DNA of 20,371 nucleotides from Caryophanales bacterium (GTDB lineage: Bacteria; Bacillota_I; Bacilli_A; RFN20; CAG-288). The notes below the pieces were generated by a model that saw only the letters and a program-made list of their open reading frames with translations, was not told the origin of the DNA and made no database searches. Positions 16,263-20,371 of this stretch are shown here, piece by piece. Location of the stretch: positions 1 to 20,371 of the forward strand of contig JAJVUU010000032.1 of assembly GCA_021621525.1 (NCBI GenBank), read 5' to 3'. The stretch's first letter is position 1, and the number at the start of each line of letters is the position of its first letter. Position numbers and translations under genes: made by a program.

Positions 16263-17306
16263 ATGATCAAGGTCTTTTATGGCTCTGATTCCGGATATAC
16301 GGCCCACAAGGCCGAGAAGATCCTGAAGAAGGAGCTGTCAAAAGAGCAATATGAAGAAATCATCCGTTTTGACGGATACAAGGATTTGACGATGAGCGTG
16401 GTGGAGGACTGTTCCTCCATCTCGCTTTTCGGTGATAGGAAAATCGTCCTTTTCTCGGACTGCTATTTTCTTTCGTCTTCCAGTGGAAGGAAGGCTCCCT
16501 TCAGCGATTCCCAGCAGGGGAATTACAGAGATCTGATGGAGTATTTCAGATCTCCCAATCAGGATACGGATCTCTACATGATCGTAGACGGAAACCTGAA
16601 GAAGTCGGGACCTCTTTTCGAAGCTCTCCAGGAGGGAGAAGACATCTATCTGGAAAGCTGCGAGCTTCCCAGCGAAGAAGAATACCAGATGCTCGCCAGC
16701 AAGATAGCCAAGGAGCAGAAGAAGGAAATCGATGCCGATGCCATCCGCATGCTGATTTCAAGAAGCAGGAGCATTCCCTCGGCTACCGGTTATGGAGCCA
16801 AGTCAATCGATTACCTTACGTTCATGAATTCCCTTGAAAAGCTGCTCACCTATACGGACCATGTGACAAGCCAGGATGTGAAGGAACTCGTCTACCGTCC
16901 TTTGGAGGACAACGTGTTCGAAATCATCTCTTGCCTGATGAAGAAGGATACCGGAATGGCATTATATGTGTATCAGGACCTTCGTGGACTGGGAATCGAA
17001 CCTTTGGGCATCCTTCCTGCCTTTGCCAGCAGGTTCAGAGACTATGCGATGGTCAAATACCTGATTGAAATCGGCAATGACAACAACCAGATTGCTTCTG
17101 AACTTTCCAAGGTCCAGGGAAGGGCCGTCAAGCCCGGATCCATCTATTATCGAAGGAAGGAACTCTCGTTCTTGTCCTTCCATAACTGCCTGAAAATCCT
17201 TGAGGAACTCTCCTATATCGAAATGCGCATCAAACGATATCAGGACGACGGAGATGTCCTTTTGAAGGTCTTTCTCTCCCTGTTTGTCAAAAAATACCTG
17301 AAGTGA
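16263..17306 (+). CDS. holA: DNA polymerase III delta subunit
   Basis: This 347-residue protein would be the delta subunit of the clamp loader, which opens the sliding clamp. The N-terminus (MIKVFYGSDSGYTAHKAEKIL) matches the start of delta proteins. It is followed by a segment with SLFGDRKIVLFSD, and a C-terminal helical domain with VYRPLEDNVFEIISCL and the LRGLGIEPLGILPAFASRFR helix typical of the family. As in other delta subunits there is no Walker A motif. The convergent neighbour rpsT supports the call, since holA and rpsT are adjacent in many Firmicutes. The start lies 2 bp after the cyclophilin stop without a strong ribosome site, so translation may be coupled. Confidence 0.88.
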   Translation: MIKVFYGSDSGYTAHKAEKILKKELSKEQYEEIIRFDGYKDLTMSVVEDCSSISLFGDRKIVLFSDCYFLSSSSGRKAPFSDSQQGNYRDLMEYFRSPNQDTDLYMIVDGNLKKSGPLFEALQEGEDIYLESCELPSEEEYQMLASKIAKEQKKEIDADAIRMLISRSRSIPSATGYGAKSIDYLTFMNSLEKLLTYTDHVTSQDVKELVYRPLEDNVFEIISCLMKKDTGMALYVYQDLRGLGIEPLGILPAFASRFRDYAMVKYLIEIGNDNNQIASELSKVQGRAVKPGSIYYRRKELSFLSFHNCLKILEELSYIEMRIKRYQDDGDVLLKVFLSLFVKKYLK

Positions 17307-17334
17307 CTACCCGTTGCGGCAGGCTTTTTGAAAC

Positions 17335-17371
17335 AAAAAACTATCCAATCGAGATAGACTGGATAGTTTTT
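17335..17371. terminator. Bidirectional terminator between holA and rpsT
   Basis: ACTATCCA pairs with TGGATAGT in a GC-poor but long hairpin. Flanking A and T runs (17335-17340 and 17367-17371) extend it to about 11 bp. The T run on each strand lets it end transcription of both convergent genes. Confidence 0.8.
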
Positions 17372-17404
17372 ATTTTGTATAGATAAAGAAACGGATGGAA
17401 AAGC

Positions 17405-17689
17405 TTACTTTGCTTCTCCGGCAGCAACCTTCAAACCGTTGACAGCCTTGGCAAGATGGGCTTTCTGACGGCCGGCAGTGTTGGCATGCTGGATGCCGTT
17501 CTTGACGGACTTGTCAATCAAGGAAACTGCTTCAGGAAGTAACTTTTCGGCAAGTTCAAGGTCTTTGGCTTCGACGGCGAGTCTGACCTTCTTGATGGAA
17601 TGTCTCATCTGGGTCTTGAAGCTTGCGTTGGCGGCATGATTTCTTTCCGCGATTAAGATACGTTTTTTCTGTGATTTGATGTTAGCCAT
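17405..17689 (-). CDS. rpsT: 30S ribosomal protein S20
   Basis: This 94-residue, lysine- and alanine-rich protein binds 16S rRNA early in small-subunit assembly. The opening MANIKSQKKRILIAERNHAAN, the central SFKTQMRHSIKKV and the closing NTAGRQKAHLAKAVNGL are characteristic of S20. The length is slightly above the common 85-90 residues. A clear AGGAG lies 11 nt upstream of the ATG, and a strong sigma-70-type promoter precedes it. It is transcribed alone and converges on holA. Confidence 0.96.
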   Translation of the reverse strand: MANIKSQKKRILIAERNHAANASFKTQMRHSIKKVRLAVEAKDLELAEKLLPEAVSLIDKSVKNGIQHANTAGRQKAHLAKAVNGLKVAAGEAK

Positions 17690-17747
17690 TTTTAATAAAT
17701 CTCCTATATTCTATCTATACATACTTTGCATACGACAGCAGTAAGAA

Positions 17748-17776
17748 ATTATACTAGGAAAAGACCTCTTTTTCAA
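17748..17776 (-). promoter_or_regulatory. Strong promoter of rpsT
   Basis: On the minus strand, TTGAAA (plus complement 17771-17776) is followed by an exact 17-bp spacer and a perfect TATAAT (plus complement 17748-17753). This is the best vegetative-type promoter in the window, as expected for a ribosomal protein gene. The predicted leader is about 50 nt. Confidence 0.82.
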
Positions 17777-17838
17777 TAGCTGTAGAAAAATAATTTTCAT
17801 CCTGATGATGAAAAAGGCAAGGGAACGCTTCCATAATT

Positions 17839-17847
17839 TGCTATAAT
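17839..17847 (+). promoter_or_regulatory. Extended -10 promoter of deoC
   Basis: TGC-TATAAT (17839-17847) is an extended -10 element 19 bp before the deoC ATG; the -35 region (AAGGGA) is poor. GAGG (17854-17857) is the ribosome site with 9-nt spacing. The predicted leader is very short (about 12-13 nt). Confidence 0.6.
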
Positions 17848-17866
17848 ATCCAAGAGGTACATAAAT

Positions 17867-18505
17867 ATGGAATATAATCGTCTGATCGATCACACGCTGT
17901 TGAAACCGGATGCCACCAAGGAAGAAATCAAAAAGCTTTGCCAAGAGGCAGCACAGTATGATTTTGCTTCTGTGTGCGTCAATCCTGGCTGGGTATCCTA
18001 TTGCAAGGAACAGCTCAAAGGGACAAGAGTCAATGTCTGCACCGTCATCGGCTTCCCTCTTGGTGCGACCAGCACCCAGGCCAAAGTCCTTGAGACGACG
18101 GCCGCCCTTCTGGATGGCTGCGATGAATTCGACATGGTCATCAATATCGGAAAGCTCAAGGATGGAGAGTATGAATATGTCGAGGATGAGATTGCCAAGC
18201 TGAAGAAGGTTGTCGGAAACCACGTCTTGAAGGTCATCATCGAGACCTGTCTTCTCAGTGACGAGGAAAAAGTCAAGGCCTGTCAGCTTGCCAAGAAGGC
18301 CGGTGCCGACTTCGTCAAGACATCCACTGGCTTCTCCAAAGGCGGTGCTACCGTCCATGACGTCAGCTTGATGAGAGAGACCGTCGGTCCTGAAATGGGC
18401 GTCAAGGCCAGCGGTGGCGTCAAGACCAAGGAAGAACTTCTTGACATGGTCAAGGCCGGTGCCAACCGTATCGGAACCAGCCATGGCATCGATTTGGTGA
18501 AATAG
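17867..18505 (+). CDS. deoC: Deoxyribose-phosphate aldolase
   Basis: This 212-residue class I aldolase splits 2-deoxyribose 5-phosphate into glyceraldehyde 3-phosphate and acetaldehyde, the last step of deoxynucleoside breakdown. Catalytic residues are visible: Schiff-base Lys151 in KTSTGF, Lys180 in VKASGG, and Asp89 in EFDMVINIG. The N-terminal [11 protein letters not shown] motif is also typical. Length is normal for the short bacterial form. No other deoxynucleoside genes (deoA, deoD, deoB) adjoin it; it appears to be a single-gene unit with its own promoter. Confidence 0.96.
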   Translation: MEYNRLIDHTLLKPDATKEEIKKLCQEAAQYDFASVCVNPGWVSYCKEQLKGTRVNVCTVIGFPLGATSTQAKVLETTAALLDGCDEFDMVINIGKLKDGEYEYVEDEIAKLKKVVGNHVLKVIIETCLLSDEEKVKACQLAKKAGADFVKTSTGFSKGGATVHDVSLMRETVGPEMGVKASGGVKTKEELLDMVKAGANRIGTSHGIDLVK

Positions 18506-18521
18506 AAATCATCGAAATCAA

Positions 18522-18553
18522 AAATCCCTGCTTCGTCATTGAGGCAGGGATTT
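18522..18553. terminator. Terminator between convergent deoC and the RNase J-family gene
   Basis: AAATCCCTGC (18522-18531) and GCAGGGATTT (18544-18553) form a perfect 10-bp stem around a 12-nt loop. The minus strand continues into a TTTTT run, so the hairpin best serves the minus-strand gene. On the plus strand the T run is only three bases, so it is a weaker stop for deoC. Confidence 0.8.
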
Positions 18554-18563
18554 CAATTGGTCA

Positions 18564-20309
18564 TCAGCTCAGTTTTTCGAGTGAATCGATGTCGAGGAGC
18601 TGACAGAAGACCATCGGCTCCTTGTTGGTCTGGTGGAGGACGAACTTGCTGACCTTGTCAGCAATCTTCTTCTGCATATCGTTCTGGTTGAGCTTGTTCT
18701 GGAGGTTGTTGAGATAATTGTTGAGGTTGCTGGTCAGAATCTGGGTAATCTGGTTGACGATCGGTTCGGAATCGCTGAGGTAGAGGAAACCTCTCATCTG
18801 GATATCCGGAGAAGAGACGATCTTCCTGAGTTTGGAAGAATAGGTGATGCCCATGATGAGGACACCGCCGTCAGCCATCTTGGTTCTCTCGTCGATGGCC
18901 GCTTCCTTGACTTCGCCGACGGAATTTCCGTCGACCATGACGTCACCGTTCCTGATGAGGATGTTCTTTTTGACGTTCCTCCCGTTTTCATCGAAGGCAA
19001 GGGCCATGCCGTTGTCATAGACGAAGGTGTTGAAGTGGTTGAGACCGACGCCCAAATCGACGGCAAGGAGAGCGTTGGCCATCAGAAGACGGTAGTCACC
19101 CTTGACAGGCATGTAGTATTTAGGATGGAAGAGAGAAATCATCATCTTGAGATCTTCCTGCTGGGCATGCATGGAGGCCATCTCCTTCCTGGAGAGGGTC
19201 AGGACATGGCAGTCCGTACGGAAGATGGTATCACTGGCCTCGGTGGCGATGGCTTCGGTTCCGGGTACGCTCGGCGCAGCATTGATCCAGGTGTCGGAAG
19301 GTTCGACCTTGAGAGGTGAGATGGAATTGTAGCAGATGTCCTTGCAAAGGTTGAAGAGGCTTTCTCCGGACCCGGTGACAAGGACGATCAGGTCCTTGTT
19401 TGAGGTAATCTTGGTGTCGGCAAGGTTCACCTGCATATCGGCAGGGATGACCAGATTGCCGATGGATGCCATCCTTTGGAAGAACGAAAGCTGATTCTTG
19501 TTGGCGATGCAGATTTTCTTATGGAAGTGCTTGGCAAGGTTGATGACCTCCTGGATGTTATAGAAGTTCTGGCTGTAGATGGAGATGAAAATCTTGCCAG
19601 TCTGGTTTTCGAAGACATCCTTGATCTTGTCGGTGATCTTGTGGTTCGGCGAAGCGATGCCGGGCTTGTCGGCAGCTTCGCTTTCGGCCATGAGGAGGAA
19701 GGTCTTTTCGTTTTCGGAAAGACGTGCCACCTTCGGAAGGTCGAACTGGAAACCTTTCAAGGGGGAGTAATCGGAGATGAAATCAGAGGTATAGACGATG
19801 TTTCCGAATCTTGTCTTCAAGGCAAAGCCGAAGGATTCGCTGACGGAATGCGTGGTCTGGAAAAGCTCGAAGGTGTGGCCGGCAATGGTGACCGTGTCAC
19901 TCGGATTGACGATTCTGAAATCATAGGTGTTGACCTTCCTGAAACGTTTCTCGTACTCGCTTTCGATGATATTGACGGTCGTCTCCGTCGCATAGATCGG
20001 AGCCTTGCAGACATTCAGAAGGTAGGGAAGAGCTCCGTACTGGTCATCATGGCCATGCGTCAGGATGATACCTTTGACACGATGGCTGATGGAACGGATA
20101 TATTCGAAGTCAGGAATGATGACGTCGACTCCGGGGATGGCATTGTTTGGATACTTGAGGCCAGCTTCGATGACGAAGGCATCGTTGTCGACTTCGATGA
20201 CATAGCAGTTCTTGCCCATCTCGTTGAGACCGCCCAGGGCAACGACCTTGATCGGGTAGTTTCCAATCTCCCTGCTGAAGGCCATAGTTTCGTTGTTGTT
20301 TGTTTGCAT
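18564..20309 (-). CDS. RNase J-family protein (J2-like) with degraded metal-binding motifs
   Basis: The protein has 581 residues. It aligns along its length with RNase J proteins of Firmicutes: KVVALGGLNEMGKNCYVIEVD near the start, then GVDVIIPDFEYI, GIILTHGHDDQYGALPYLL, the beta-CASP region, HPKYYMPVKGDYRLLMA, and a C-terminal domain with RGFLYLSDSEPIV. Active RNase J1 carries HxHxDH and PVHGE. Here the first motif is His85-x-His87-x-Asp89-Gln90, and the second has Lys403 in place of His. The DST-N-type motif is AESEAADKPG, and the SGHAS-type loop is altered. Like Bacillus subtilis J2, it may be weakly active or inactive and act as a partner of another RNase J. The start is ATG 20309 with AAGGA 9 nt upstream; the TTG at 20315 is too close to that site. 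Family assignment is secure; catalytic activity is doubtful. Confidence 0.88.
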   Translation of the reverse strand: MQTNNNETMAFSREIGNYPIKVVALGGLNEMGKNCYVIEVDNDAFVIEAGLKYPNNAIPGVDVIIPDFEYIRSISHRVKGIILTHGHDDQYGALPYLLNVCKAPIYATETTVNIIESEYEKRFRKVNTYDFRIVNPSDTVTIAGHTFELFQTTHSVSESFGFALKTRFGNIVYTSDFISDYSPLKGFQFDLPKVARLSENEKTFLLMAESEAADKPGIASPNHKITDKIKDVFENQTGKIFISIYSQNFYNIQEVINLAKHFHKKICIANKNQLSFFQRMASIGNLVIPADMQVNLADTKITSNKDLIVLVTGSGESLFNLCKDICYNSISPLKVEPSDTWINAAPSVPGTEAIATEASDTIFRTDCHVLTLSRKEMASMHAQQEDLKMMISLFHPKYYMPVKGDYRLLMANALLAVDLGVGLNHFNTFVYDNGMALAFDENGRNVKKNILIRNGDVMVDGNSVGEVKEAAIDERTKMADGGVLIMGITYSSKLRKIVSSPDIQMRGFLYLSDSEPIVNQITQILTSNLNNYLNNLQNKLNQNDMQKKIADKVSKFVLHQTNKEPMVFCQLLDIDSLEKLS

Positions 20310-20315
20310 AATCAA

Positions 20316-20371
20316 ATTTCCTTGACAAATAAAATCAAAATCGGTTGGACTTTGTTTAATACGTATATGTT
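20316..20371. other. Upstream region of the RNase J-family gene, cut by the window edge
   Basis: The 56 bases before the gene contain its ribosome site (AAGGA on the minus strand). No clear -10/-35 pair for the minus-strand gene is visible, so its promoter or an upstream operon partner probably lies beyond the right edge. Confidence 0.4.

Noticed and set aside
20322..20327. TTGACA as a plus-strand -35 element
   Set aside because: No -10 follows at 16-18 bp and no plus-strand gene starts before the window ends.

Overview
The window looks like the chromosome of a fermentative, low-to-moderate GC member of the Bacillota (Firmicutes), possibly of the Erysipelotrichia/RF39-like Bacilli. The evidence is the holA-rpsT neighbourhood, AGGAG-type ribosome binding sites, TATAAT promoters, an RNase J-family protein, a clostridial-type GH3 enzyme and an oxaloacetate decarboxylase operon. 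TGA serves as a normal stop codon, so it is not a Mycoplasma-code organism. The taxonomic placement is an inference. I see no mobile elements, CRISPR arrays, rRNA or tRNA.

Region 1 (1-8508) is a carbohydrate-utilisation locus. After the tail of an unidentified gene (1-106), an AraC-family regulator (238-1440, minus) diverges from a three-gene operon whose genes overlap by 4 bp (ATGA). These encode a GH3 beta-glycosidase (1525-3972), a GPH/MelB-type sugar transporter (3969-5900) and a GH78 alpha-L-rhamnosidase (5897-8461). None of the enzymes has a signal peptide. The simplest reading is import of a small rhamnose-containing glycoside followed by cytoplasmic removal of rhamnose (GH78) and a beta-linked sugar (GH3). 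Three direct repeats of CATACAATT lie between the regulator and the operon.

Region 2 (8517-14260, all minus) is an oxaloacetate module. The operon is oadA-oadG-biotin carrier-oadB-birA, followed by ATP-type PEP carboxykinase (pckA) with its own extended -10 promoter. Together these genes can convert PEP to oxaloacetate with ATP formation, then oxaloacetate to pyruvate with Na+ export. BirA would biotinylate the carrier protein. Upstream of oadA lies a 623-bp non-coding stretch with two short perfect palindromes and one doubtful 59-residue ORF.

Region 3 (14884-20309) holds housekeeping genes: gpmA (2,3-bisphosphoglycerate-dependent phosphoglycerate mutase), a cyclophilin, holA (DNA polymerase III delta), rpsT (ribosomal protein S20, minus), deoC (deoxyribose-phosphate aldolase), and an RNase J-family protein (minus) whose metal-binding motifs are visibly degraded. 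Convergent gene pairs are separated by strong hairpins.

Most of the window is ordinary. The points most worth a second look are the GH3-GPH-GH78 operon with its repeat-bearing divergent promoter, the degenerate RNase J, the PEPCK/Na+-pump coupling, and the small palindromes and ORF upstream of oadA.
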